15,452 nt of DNA, taken from assembly GCA_004561555.1 (NCBI GenBank), contig SFVH01000037.1, positions 1 through 15,452 on the forward strand, written 5' to 3'. A model generated the notes under the pieces. The model ran no database searches and was not told where the DNA came from. It worked only from the letters and a program-made list of their open reading frames with translations. Below, piece after piece: positions 7,327 through 15,029 of this stretch; the stretch's first letter is position 1; each line of letters begins with the position of its first letter. The stretch is from a bacterium (GTDB taxonomy: Bacteria > Bacteroidota > Bacteroidia > Bacteroidales > Muribaculaceae). The translations under genes and the position numbers were made by a program.

Positions 7327-7905
7327 TTAAAATACAATGGGGGTTAATTCCTTCTTCGTCGGCCAGATTTTTTTCATTCCCGGCTCAATGCTCTCTTTTT
7401 CAAGTTGAGGATAGAGGCGTAGACCGCCAAAGATGCTCGGCAAGAAGCGTGTAAGGTTGATTGAGGCTCGAAATTTCAGCTTTTTCTTGTGAATAATGAT
7501 GTTACCTTTGTTGGAAATCTCTGCCACACACTCCACCGGCGACGACAGTTTGTCGTCGCAATTAATCTCTGAATAGAGCCATAAGCGAAGCCGGGTGGGG
7601 TCGGCTGATTCCATCATGTATCCTGCCACAGCCCCTACATCTACTGCCTTGTCGATACTTTCCACCACCACGAGACGATAACGCCGCAGATTGTTGTCGT
7701 CATCGCGCTCGATAGCGAGGGTGAGACCCTCTTCGGGATAATACCAGATGCCTTCTTTGTCGTCGAGCAAGCGTGATTGCAAGCGTTGCTCCACTGCTCG
7801 ACGATGATAGCCCGGTAATATCGGTGCTGTCTTGGCAATATCGGTGGCTGTTAGTGAGAACGCCGCCGTGAGCCATAAAATCATCAAAATGGAACGACGC
7901 TTCAT
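7327..7905 (-). CDS. Exported protein of unknown function (192 aa)
   Basis: A hydrophobic N-terminus (MKRRSILMILWLTAAFSLTA) indicates export. The remainder is a mixed alpha/beta sequence with no recognised domain: a basic helix (YHRRAVEQRLQSRL), a WYYPEEGLTLAIERDDDNNL segment, and a C-terminal part rich in Lys and aromatics ending near LTPIVF. The gene starts two bases after the stop of the DUF3078 gene and ends five bases before the next gene, so it is firmly inside the operon. Operon membership suggests a job linked to the outer-membrane protein, but that is inference. Confidence 0.75.
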   Translation of the reverse strand: MKRRSILMILWLTAAFSLTATDIAKTAPILPGYHRRAVEQRLQSRLLDDKEGIWYYPEEGLTLAIERDDDNNLRRYRLVVVESIDKAVDVGAVAGYMMESADPTRLRLWLYSEINCDDKLSSPVECVAEISNKGNIIIHKKKLKFRASINLTRFLPSIFGGLRLYPQLEKESIEPGMKKIWPTKKELTPIVF

Positions 7906-7907
7906 AA

Positions 7908-9260
7908 TCAGTAATTAAATTTATACTGCAATCCGAAGCTGAACACCTCTTTAAACTGCCAATAGCGCCATGCTTTGTCGATGTCAGCAGAGTCGTCGTA
8001 GCGCAAATGAGCATAGATGCGAGTGGAGATAAACTTGTTAACCGCCAGGTCGATTGTAGTCTCCCAGTCGCCTTGGATATATGAATAGTCGGAGAACACA
8101 AACAATCGTGAGTTGAGGCTTATGTTGCGAGTGATAGCCCATGAAAACTTACATTCGCCGCTCGAACCAATTTCGTGTCCGAGATGCTTTCCCTCCTCGA
8201 TGCCAAATGTTGTGGGGGAGATTTTGTGGGTGGCGCGACATATTTTCATGTTATAAGATAGCGGGGAGAGTGACGCATCAAATGAGGCGTTGCCTCGCTT
8301 GTTTTTTGTGCTGTAGGTCATACCGATACCGGCATTCAGCTCGCCGGGAGTGAGAAATGAAGAGCCGAGGTCCCAAGTGTTGCTGTGGAAACTCTGAAGC
8401 AGCTGTGTCTTAAACTGAAGACCCATAGAGTAGTAGAATTTTTTTGTGGCTTTCAAACCGAATTTGGTCACTAATTGAAACAGGTCTTCGTTGATGCTAT
8501 AGTCGCGCAGCTCGTCGTCGGGTGCGGAGTTTATACCGAGTTTGTATTGCACGGTAAGTTCGTAGAGCAACTTCGGGTGTAGGTTTTGGTTGAGTTTAAG
8601 TCCGTAGTTGATATTGGAAATCATATTAAGGTTGTTGTTGCCACCTTGATACCAGTTTTCCGACATATATGCTTGTGAGAATTGCAAAGAGGCATCAAAG
8701 GCGTGTATCCAGTTGCGTTGTTTCACCTCTGTGGTGGGTGCGGCTAAGGGCACTTCCACTTTGCGCTCTTCAATAGTGAGGATGTTTCGCTTCACATCAA
8801 GCACCGCCTCATATTGCTTCGGCGGCTCCGGCATATTGGCAAGGTTGTATTTCACCACATTGGGGTGATTGACATACATCTGCTGTATGTGGTAGTTTTG
8901 AAAGTTGATGTTCCATTGCAAGTCGTCGAGCCATCGATGGTCGTAATTAAGTGTGGGTTGGTCGAGAGTCGTGTAGGGTTGCAATGGAGGTAATTGCATA
9001 TCGCAATTATCCATATTGTATGATGTAAAAATCAGAGGAACGTAAAGCATATTGTTGGCAGGCTTGTCGGCAACCGATGCCAGCGAGTCGGCAACGGCGA
9101 GTAGTTCCGCCGAGCGGTCGGCAGCTATTGGCATCGGGGTGAGGTTCACCGGGCGCAGCCTATTGGCAAGGTCGCGCCCCAATTGGGGTACTGATGCCAT
9201 AGCGGTTGTGGCTGTCAACGCAAAGATTAAGATAAAAAGAGATTTATTCCGCATTTTCAT
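7908..9260 (-). CDS. DUF3078-family outer-membrane beta-barrel protein
   Basis: A signal peptide (MKMRNKSLFILIFALTATTA) is followed by a roughly 180-residue N-terminal region and then a DUF3078-like barrel, marked by NWYQGGNNNLNMISNINY, alternating aromatic/polar strands, and the C-terminal WQFKEVFSFGLQYKFNY, which ends in an aromatic residue as outer-membrane barrels do. The family is Bacteroidetes-restricted and of unknown function. The frame is open further upstream to 9293, but ATG at 9260 or 9254 places the signal peptide at the N-terminus and gives only a 17- or 11-base overlap with the preceding gene; I give the 9260 start (450 residues). It is the third gene of the envelope operon. 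Confidence 0.85.
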   Translation of the reverse strand: MKMRNKSLFILIFALTATTAMASVPQLGRDLANRLRPVNLTPMPIAADRSAELLAVADSLASVADKPANNMLYVPLIFTSYNMDNCDMQLPPLQPYTTLDQPTLNYDHRWLDDLQWNINFQNYHIQQMYVNHPNVVKYNLANMPEPPKQYEAVLDVKRNILTIEERKVEVPLAAPTTEVKQRNWIHAFDASLQFSQAYMSENWYQGGNNNLNMISNINYGLKLNQNLHPKLLYELTVQYKLGINSAPDDELRDYSINEDLFQLVTKFGLKATKKFYYSMGLQFKTQLLQSFHSNTWDLGSSFLTPGELNAGIGMTYSTKNKRGNASFDASLSPLSYNMKICRATHKISPTTFGIEEGKHLGHEIGSSGECKFSWAITRNISLNSRLFVFSDYSYIQGDWETTIDLAVNKFISTRIYAHLRYDDSADIDKAWRYWQFKEVFSFGLQYKFNY

Positions 9261-9501
9261 TTCCGTTTTTATAGTCGTTATTGTTGTCTTCAATAATTTT
9301 ATGTGCCGTCTCGAGGTCGGAGCGTTTCACCAAGAGTCTCACTTGCCCCACCGATAGCATCGTGAGGGGTAACACTCCCGACATCAGTTCGTTGGTCACC
9401 ATAGCTTGGATGCCGTTAGTTTCGAGCACCCCTTTAGCGATGTATGCGCTTACAGCGTCGTCATACACTTCAAATAACACTAAATCGTCGGGCTTGTTCA
9501 T
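9244..9501 (-). CDS. DUF2007-family small protein
   Basis: This 85-residue cytoplasmic protein shows the DUF2007 pattern: LFEVYDDAVSAYIAKGVLET near residues 9-28, GIQAMVTNE (30-38), and QVRLLVKRSDLETAHKIIED near 53-72. The family is sometimes labelled putative signal-transducing protein, but no biochemical role is established. There is no signal peptide or membrane segment. It starts 17 bases after the lipoprotein stop, and its 3' end overlaps the start of the DUF3078 gene, so it is co-transcribed with two envelope genes. The acidic/Asn-rich tail (EDNNNDYKNGNENAE) is probably disordered. Confidence 0.8.
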   Translation of the reverse strand: MNKPDDLVLFEVYDDAVSAYIAKGVLETNGIQAMVTNELMSGVLPLTMLSVGQVRLLVKRSDLETAHKIIEDNNNDYKNGNENAE

Positions 9502-9518
9502 TGTTGAAAATATTATTG

Positions 9519-11456
9519 TTAATAAAAATTGCCGTCGCCGTAAGGATTGACGGGGTCGTAAACACTACCCTCATCGTTGTCTTCTTCATCGGGGTTAGTC
9601 TTTGTCACCGTTTCCCATTTTTTCTTTTCCGGCTTGTTTTTCTTGATAGCATCGGGCTTTTGTCGGTCTACAGGAGTGTCGTAGATGTTCCAGGTTTGGT
9701 CGATATCCCAATTTTTCTTCACTTTGATAGCACCGGGGTAATAGAAAGACGTTTCGGGCTGGCGATGCTCGATGTAGCACCCCGTGTCATATTTTCCGTT
9801 GCCGTTAGCGTCGAGATAAAGCCGAGCGTAGTAGGTGGCAGGAAGGATATTGATGAGTTCCGCTTTATGGTTTTTCACCGGGACACTGAGTACCACCTTC
9901 TCTTGTCCGTCAAGGAGTTCGACGATGGCGGAATCTTTCACTTCGGGAATATTGAAGATAAGATTGCCGTATTCCTCCATCTTCCTTACCGAGAAATCCT
10001 GCTTGATAGTCTTTGAAAACAGTCCGTAGATATCTTCCACGCCGAGCGAATCCACCAGGAGCCGATAAGCGCCACCTGACTCCCAACGATGGCGTACGAC
10101 GATGGTGCGCCTGTTGAGCGAGGTGTCGCGCAGAGCCACGGCATATTTCTCCACATCTCGATACACTGAGTCTCCTTCAGCCTTTTGTTGCAGGTGGAAG
10201 GCGGTGGTGTCGAAGCGTTCAATCGGAGTGGTGCTTTCAAGTATGAGTGGTGCATATATCTCGTGGGTTTGCTGTGTAAGCGAGCGTATGTCCATTGTTG
10301 GGATTTTTGGCACGGAGTCTTCTTCTTCATTCTTTTTTTTCTTCTTCGCTTTAGGGCGTTGGAAGGTGAATTGGAGGGTGTCGGTGGCAGGCGACAGACG
10401 GTTGAGGGAGTCGGTGCGCAGATAGGTGAGGGTCGTGCGCAGTGTGTCGCTGCTCACCAAGTGCGACGGCCGTATCCAATAGGTGAGGGTGTCGTTGGTG
10501 AGAGAGCGCTCTAAAGTGTACCAATCGGCGGGCACATCTTTGCGGTCGATGATTGACAGTAGGGGAAGGGTGTCGCTCGGCGCGGCGAAGATGATGCTGA
10601 TGCGTGTAGAGTCGATGCGGGAGTTGTTGGCAAGATATTGCGACTTGCGGTTTTCGTTGAATAGGTTGAGCAACAGGTCGTTAGGGTGATAGTCCGGACG
10701 AGTGCGTGTGGTGATGGTGTCCACCTTGTTGTCGGCGGAAAAGAGGGTGTCGTTCACTTCTTTGGTACTTACCCACGGAGTTATCAGCGAGTCGCAAAAT
10801 GCAATATCTTCTTGAGGGTTGCCGAAGCGGAAGTCGCGGTCTAAATCGCCGAGGGCGAATAGTCGATAACTGCCGGGATGCGCATTTCTGATGGTGAATT
10901 GTCCGCGGTCGTTGGTGATTGCTACTCTTTGAAGTTTGTCGGTGATAAAGGCGGAGTCGCTATGATTGCTGTTCATCCCTACGATGATGCCCTTCATCGG
11001 CTCAAGGGTTCGTGAGTCAATCACATAGCCTGCCACTCGCAACGAGTCGATGTAGTCGCCGGTGGAGAATGCAAAAGCGAAGTTTTCAAGCGGATTGCCT
11101 TCATTGTTGTCTTGAATGGAGTTGGAGAAATCGATGGTGTAGGTGGTGTTCGGCAGAAGCGTGTCGATAAGTTCGATGGTCACTTTCTTTCCCGATGCAT
11201 TCATTTGAGGCATCTCTGTTTGTGCCGGCGATACGATGATTTTTGTCGAGGGGTCTTTGAGGGTGACTATCTCATCGAAAAACAGCTCGATTTTGCGGTC
11301 TTTGACATTAACGGCATTGGGCATAGGGTTGCTACGCACGAAGATAGGAGGCGTTTTGTCAATCATACCGCCCGTGGGGTTGCCGATGTTGGCACACGAA
11401 TAGAGCACGGCGGCAATAACGGCTATTATAATTATATGTAGAAGATTCCTGTTCAT
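9519..11456 (-). CDS. Ig-like (Big_5) domain lipoprotein
   Basis: The ATG at 11456 gives a lipoprotein signal with lipobox LYSC (residues 18-21) followed by ANIGNPTGG and DKTPP, a start I recall as characteristic of a widespread Bacteroidetes lipoprotein family. The frame is open to 11486, but that extra stretch overlaps the promoter. An SbsA-type Ig-like domain (Big_5) follows (about residues 35-130: PPIFVRSNPMPNAVNV through FAFAFSTGD), then a carboxypeptidase-regulatory-like beta-sandwich (about 140-200, with TNDRGQFTIRNAHPGSYRL). The rest is beta-rich with a charged linker KAKKKKKNEEED and a disordered acidic C-terminal tail. The mature lipoprotein (645 residues total) probably sits in an outer membrane; its function is unknown. 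It is the first gene of the five-gene operon. Confidence 0.85.
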   Translation of the reverse strand: MNRNLLHIIIIAVIAAVLYSCANIGNPTGGMIDKTPPIFVRSNPMPNAVNVKDRKIELFFDEIVTLKDPSTKIIVSPAQTEMPQMNASGKKVTIELIDTLLPNTTYTIDFSNSIQDNNEGNPLENFAFAFSTGDYIDSLRVAGYVIDSRTLEPMKGIIVGMNSNHSDSAFITDKLQRVAITNDRGQFTIRNAHPGSYRLFALGDLDRDFRFGNPQEDIAFCDSLITPWVSTKEVNDTLFSADNKVDTITTRTRPDYHPNDLLLNLFNENRKSQYLANNSRIDSTRISIIFAAPSDTLPLLSIIDRKDVPADWYTLERSLTNDTLTYWIRPSHLVSSDTLRTTLTYLRTDSLNRLSPATDTLQFTFQRPKAKKKKKNEEEDSVPKIPTMDIRSLTQQTHEIYAPLILESTTPIERFDTTAFHLQQKAEGDSVYRDVEKYAVALRDTSLNRRTIVVRHRWESGGAYRLLVDSLGVEDIYGLFSKTIKQDFSVRKMEEYGNLIFNIPEVKDSAIVELLDGQEKVVLSVPVKNHKAELINILPATYYARLYLDANGNGKYDTGCYIEHRQPETSFYYPGAIKVKKNWDIDQTWNIYDTPVDRQKPDAIKKNKPEKKKWETVTKTNPDEEDNDEGSVYDPVNPYGDGNFY

Positions 11457-11475
11457 AAATTTGTGTTTCACGCTG

Positions 11476-11509
11476 TAAAGATACAAAAAAGACAGCGAAT
11501 AGACTCAAA
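11476..11509 (-). promoter_or_regulatory. Promoter of the envelope operon
   Basis: On the minus strand TTTG (11509-11506) is followed by 22 bases and TATCTTTA (11483-11476), which matches TAnnTTTG except for the final base. Transcription would start near 11469, about 13 bases before the lipoprotein ATG. The single mismatch and long spacer make this less certain than the other promoters. Confidence 0.5.
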
Positions 11510-11576
11510 ATACGCTCGAAAACGCCATAAACTTAAAAAACTTGTCGCTTAACACATCGAAAAGAATGTCAAAATC

Positions 11577-11607
11577 TTTTCAACTTGAAATAATTAATGT
11601 ATATTTG
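11577..11607 (+). promoter_or_regulatory. Promoter of secDF
   Basis: TATATTTG at 11600-11607 is an exact TAnnTTTG box. The upstream element is a weak TTTT at 11577-11580, 19 bases away. A start site near 11614 implies a leader of about 48 bases and places the real start codon at 11662, not at the upstream ATGs of the open frame. Confidence 0.6.
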
Positions 11608-11661
11608 CAAGCTGAAAAAACCGCTAAAAATTTTAAATCAAATATTAACTTACAAAAACAA

Positions 11662-14600
11662 ATGCAAAGTAAAGGTTTTATTAGAGTCATTGCAGTGCTT
11701 TTGGTGCTCGTGTGCTTGTTCTATCTTTCTTTCTCGTTTGTGACCAACAGCGTGGAGAATGAAGCTGCCGACAAGGCTGCTCAGCTCGCTCGCACGGAAG
11801 CACTCAAGAAGAGCAAAGATGTCAACTCGGAAATCTACAAAGCCGCCTACGACTCGGTCTACAACAAGGCTTATGCCAAGAATCTTAAGGATGTAGGCCA
11901 AGAGGAAGTGTACTTGTGGTACACCTACAATCAAGTGCGTGAAAAGCAAATCGGTTTGGGTCTTGACTTGAAGGGCGGTATGACCGTGACACTTCAAATC
12001 AATGTTGCCGACATTGTACGTGCCAAAGCTACCAATCCGCTTGACGCCAAACTTAACGAGGCTCTCGAATATGCTTCGAAGAATCCGGGAAATGATTTTG
12101 TTGGCGCTTTTGCCAAGAAATATGAAGAATTGGTGCCCGGTGTACGCCTCTCACAAAAATTTAACACCGTTGAAGGCGTAAATGCCAACGATGATAATGC
12201 CAAGGTGGAAGGTGTGCTTCGTGAAAAAGCTCGCACCGACATCTCTCGCTCAGTAAACCTTCTGCGCGAGCGTATCGACCGCTTCGGTGTGATTGCTCCT
12301 AATATTAAGGAGATGCAACGCGAAGGTCAAATCCTTATGGAGCTCCCGGGTGTGAAAGAGCCGGAACGTGTGTATAAGTTGATTCAGACTTCCGCTCGCT
12401 TGGAATTTTATGCCACTTACACCGTAGACAAGGTGCAAGGTGCTTTCTTGCAACTTAGCGAAGATGTGGCTGCCGGCAATGCTCATGTGGCTGAGGTAGC
12501 TACTGAAGTCGCTGAAGGTGAAGATGTTGCCGCCAATAATGAAGCTGTCGACACCGCTGCTGTAGAAGCTGCTCCGGCAGTTGCTCCTGCAAAGCCTGCC
12601 GAAGGCGAAAAGACGCTTGCTCAGCTCCTTTGGTCGCAAGACAAGATGGTGGTTACTGTTACCGAAAACAAGAAAACGGTAGAAAAGGAAGTGCCGGTTA
12701 CCGCTTATGTGGGTGGCGCTTGTGTGGCTGTCGTTAACGAACTCGACACTGCTGCCGTTAACACTATTCTTCGCTCACCGGCTGCTAAGCGCATCCTCCC
12801 TAACGACCTCAAGTGTGCTTGGAGCGTGAAGGGTGTGGATAAAAAAGGCACTTACTTCCAACTCGTAGCCCTCAAGACCGTCAACGGCGAAGCCGCTCTC
12901 GGCGACGAAGATATGATTGATGATGCTTCGGCTGAGCTTCAACAATTCTCCGGCTCTTATGAGGTAAATATGACAATGAATTCCGACGCTGCTGCCAAGT
13001 GGGCTAAGGTGACTCGCGAGAATGTGGGCAATCAAGTGGCTATCGTGCTCGACGACCAAGTGTATTCATTCCCGACGGTTAACACTGCTATCGAAGGCGG
13101 TCGCTCGTCAATCACCGGTAACTTCACCGTAGATGAGGCTAACGACTTGGTTAACGTGCTCACCGGTGGTGGTATGTCGGCAAGTGTAGATATCGTGAGC
13201 CACACCGAAATCGGTCCGTCGCTCGGTCAAGAAGCTATCGAAGCTGGTATTTGGTCGTTTGTTATCGCCCTTATCCTCTTGATGCTCTTCATGATTGCAT
13301 TCTATGGCTTTACTCCGGCAATGATTGCCAATATGTGTCTTATCCTCAACCTCTTCTTCACTCTCGGCATCTTGGCATCGTTCCAGGCAGTGTTGACCCT
13401 TCCGGGTATTTGCGGTATCGTGCTTTCGCTCGGTATGGCTGTCGACGCCAACGTGCTTATCTTCGAGCGTACTAAGGAAGAGCTTCGTGCAGGAAAGAAT
13501 CTTAAGGCAGCGCTTGCCGACGGTTATAAAAATGCTTTCTCGGCAATCTTCGACTCCAACCTCACGTCAGTGATTACAGCAATCATCCTTATGAGTTATG
13601 GCACCGGCCTTATCAAGGGCTTCGCCACCACGTTGCTCATCAGCATCATCTGCTCGTTCTTCACTGCTGTGTTTATATCACGCCTCGTGTTTGAAGCTCT
13701 TTTGAAAAAAGAACGCAACTATACTTTCACCACCGCTCTAAGCCGCAACCTTTTGGCTAACACCAAGGTCGACTTCCTCGGACAACGCAAAAAAGCTCTC
13801 TTTGTTGTTGTAGCTTTGGTGGTAGTGATTGTCGCTTCGTTCTTTATGCGTGGCATCAATAAGGGTATCGACTTCTCCGGCGGTCGCAACTATATCGTGC
13901 AATTTGACCACTCGGTGAAGACCGACGACATCCAGTCGAAACTCCAGCCGCTCTTCGGCGATGCTTCTGTGTCGGTAATCACTGTTGACAACGATACCAA
14001 GGTGCGTGTGTCTACCAACTATAAGATTAACGAGCAAAACGACGGCATCGACAACGAAATCATGGGCAAGCTCTATGAAGGCTTGAAGAATGAATTCAAG
14101 GGAATGTCGCAAGAAGACTTTAGCGTGAAGAATGAAAAAGTAGGTGTGGTATCAACCGAAATGGTAGGTCCGTCAATTGCCGACGATATGACTCGCGGTG
14201 CAATATGGTCGGTAATCCTTTCGCTTATCGCAATCGCACTCTACATCTTGATTCGTTTCCGCGACATAGCATTCTCTGTAGGTGCTCTCGCTTCGTTGGC
14301 GTTCACTTCGTTTATCATTATCGGCTTCTACTCTCTCTTCTGGGGTATCTTGCCGTTCTCAATGGAGATTGACCAACAGTTTATTGCTGCAATCCTTACT
14401 ATCATCGGTTACGCTATCAACGACACCGTGGTAGTATTCGACCGTGTGCGTGAGACCATCGGTCTCTATCCGAAGCAACCGCGTTACGACGTAATCAACC
14501 GCTCGCTCAACTCCACATTGACCCGTACGATTATGACATCTTGCACTACGGTGCTCGTGCTCCTCGTAATCTTCTTGCTCGGTGGTGAAACCATTCGCGG

Positions 14601-14718
14601 TTTCGTCTTTGCAATGCTCTTCGGTGTAATTATCGGTACTCTCTCCACCATCTATGTTGCTACTCCGGTGGCTTACTCAATGATGCGTAAGAAAGAGGCT
14701 AAAAAAGCCGCTAAATAA
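11662..14718 (+). CDS. secDF: Fused protein-export membrane protein SecDF
   Basis: SecD and SecF use the proton gradient to pull exported proteins through SecYEG. Both parts are in one 1018-residue chain, usual in Bacteroidetes. The SecD half has a first helix (residues about 5-28), GLDLKGG (100-106), a large periplasmic region, and a five-helix bundle with VDANVLIFER (594-603, Asp595). The SecF half shows GIDFSGG (735-741) and INDTVVVFDR (919-928, Asp921); Asp595 and Asp921 correspond to the proton-relay Asp residues known from Thermus SecDF. Residues about 268-318 form an Ala/Glu/Val-rich insert in the periplasmic region. The frame is open from 11542, but the promoter lies within it, so the ATG at 11662, which starts MQSKGFIRV just before the first helix, is the likely start. 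Codon use is regular and the gene looks intact. Confidence 0.96.
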   Translation: MQSKGFIRVIAVLLVLVCLFYLSFSFVTNSVENEAADKAAQLARTEALKKSKDVNSEIYKAAYDSVYNKAYAKNLKDVGQEEVYLWYTYNQVREKQIGLGLDLKGGMTVTLQINVADIVRAKATNPLDAKLNEALEYASKNPGNDFVGAFAKKYEELVPGVRLSQKFNTVEGVNANDDNAKVEGVLREKARTDISRSVNLLRERIDRFGVIAPNIKEMQREGQILMELPGVKEPERVYKLIQTSARLEFYATYTVDKVQGAFLQLSEDVAAGNAHVAEVATEVAEGEDVAANNEAVDTAAVEAAPAVAPAKPAEGEKTLAQLLWSQDKMVVTVTENKKTVEKEVPVTAYVGGACVAVVNELDTAAVNTILRSPAAKRILPNDLKCAWSVKGVDKKGTYFQLVALKTVNGEAALGDEDMIDDASAELQQFSGSYEVNMTMNSDAAAKWAKVTRENVGNQVAIVLDDQVYSFPTVNTAIEGGRSSITGNFTVDEANDLVNVLTGGGMSASVDIVSHTEIGPSLGQEAIEAGIWSFVIALILLMLFMIAFYGFTPAMIANMCLILNLFFTLGILASFQAVLTLPGICGIVLSLGMAVDANVLIFERTKEELRAGKNLKAALADGYKNAFSAIFDSNLTSVITAIILMSYGTGLIKGFATTLLISIICSFFTAVFISRLVFEALLKKERNYTFTTALSRNLLANTKVDFLGQRKKALFVVVALVVVIVASFFMRGINKGIDFSGGRNYIVQFDHSVKTDDIQSKLQPLFGDASVSVITVDNDTKVRVSTNYKINEQNDGIDNEIMGKLYEGLKNEFKGMSQEDFSVKNEKVGVVSTEMVGPSIADDMTRGAIWSVILSLIAIALYILIRFRDIAFSVGALASLAFTSFIIIGFYSLFWGILPFSMEIDQQFIAAILTIIGYAINDTVVVFDRVRETIGLYPKQPRYDVINRSLNSTLTRTIMTSCTTVLVLLVIFLLGGETIRGFVFAMLFGVIIGTLSTIYVATPVAYSMMRKKEAKKAAK

Positions 14719-14745
14719 TCCCGATAATAAGGTTTTATTCAATAT

Positions 14746-14790
14746 AAGATGCGCTAAAAATTAGTTTTTTGGCGCATCTTTGTTTTTTAT
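14746..14790 (+). terminator. Rho-independent terminator of secDF
   Basis: AAGATGCGC (14746-14754) pairs with GCGCATCTT (14772-14780), extended by a T/G wobble and five A/T pairs, giving a stem of about 15 pairs; TGTTTTTTAT follows. It lies 28 bases after the secDF stop. Confidence 0.85.
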
Positions 14791-14801
14791 AAGCCCTTAA
14801 A

Positions 14802-14833
14802 TTTGCATATAACCAAAAGAACACTTACCTTTG
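14802..14833 (+). promoter_or_regulatory. Promoter of tRNA-Leu
   Basis: TTTG (14802-14805), 20 bases, then TACCTTTG (14826-14833) closely matches the Bacteroidetes consensus. A start near 14840 leaves about 27 bases of leader before the mature tRNA. Confidence 0.7.
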
Positions 14834-14866
14834 TCGTGCTTTTTCGCCATAAGGCTTAATAAGGCT

Positions 14867-14950
14867 GCTCGGATGGTGGAACGGTAGACACGAAGGACTT
14901 AAAATCCTTTGGCCATTGCGGCTGTGCGGGTTCAAGTCCCGCTCCGAGTA
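14867..14950 (+). tRNA. tRNA-Leu (anticodon UAA)
   Basis: The acceptor stem is GCTCGGA/TCCGAGT with G1-U72 at the end; the anticodon stem-loop is AAGGA-CTTAAAA-TCCTT with anticodon TAA, and the T arm is GCGGG-TTCAAGT-CCCGC. A long variable arm (around GGCC...GGCT) makes it a class II tRNA, as expected for leucine. The discriminator base is A (14950); the next bases are CAA, so the CCA end is not encoded and must be added after transcription. It has its own promoter upstream and a terminator just downstream. Confidence 0.95.
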
Positions 14951-14956
14951 CAAATC

Positions 14957-15010
14957 AATCCCTTTAACCTCTGAATTTCAGATTGTTGAAGGGATTGTTC
15001 TTTTATTTTA
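14957..15010 (+). terminator. Terminator after tRNA-Leu
   Basis: AATCCCTTTAAC (14957-14968) pairs with GTTGAAGGGATT (14985-14996) with one G/U pair; an inner TCTGA/TCAGA stem extends the hairpin. GTTCTTTTATTTTA follows, a U-rich tail on the plus strand. Confidence 0.85.
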
Positions 15011-15029
15011 CCGGCAAATTGCTGACCCA

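Noticed and set aside
10330..10345. Run of eight T inside the lipoprotein gene as a possible phase-variation tract.
   Set aside because: It encodes a Lys-rich linker within an intact frame, and one short run is weak evidence for slippage control.
10102..10514. Plus-strand open frames of more than 100 residues opposite the lipoprotein gene.
   Set aside because: They are antisense shadows of a gene with a lipobox and Ig-like domain, with no signal or motif of their own.
11542..11661. Forty-residue extension at the N-terminus of SecDF.
   Set aside because: The secDF promoter at 11600-11607 lies inside the stretch, and SecD proteins normally start just before the first membrane helix, as the ATG at 11662 does.
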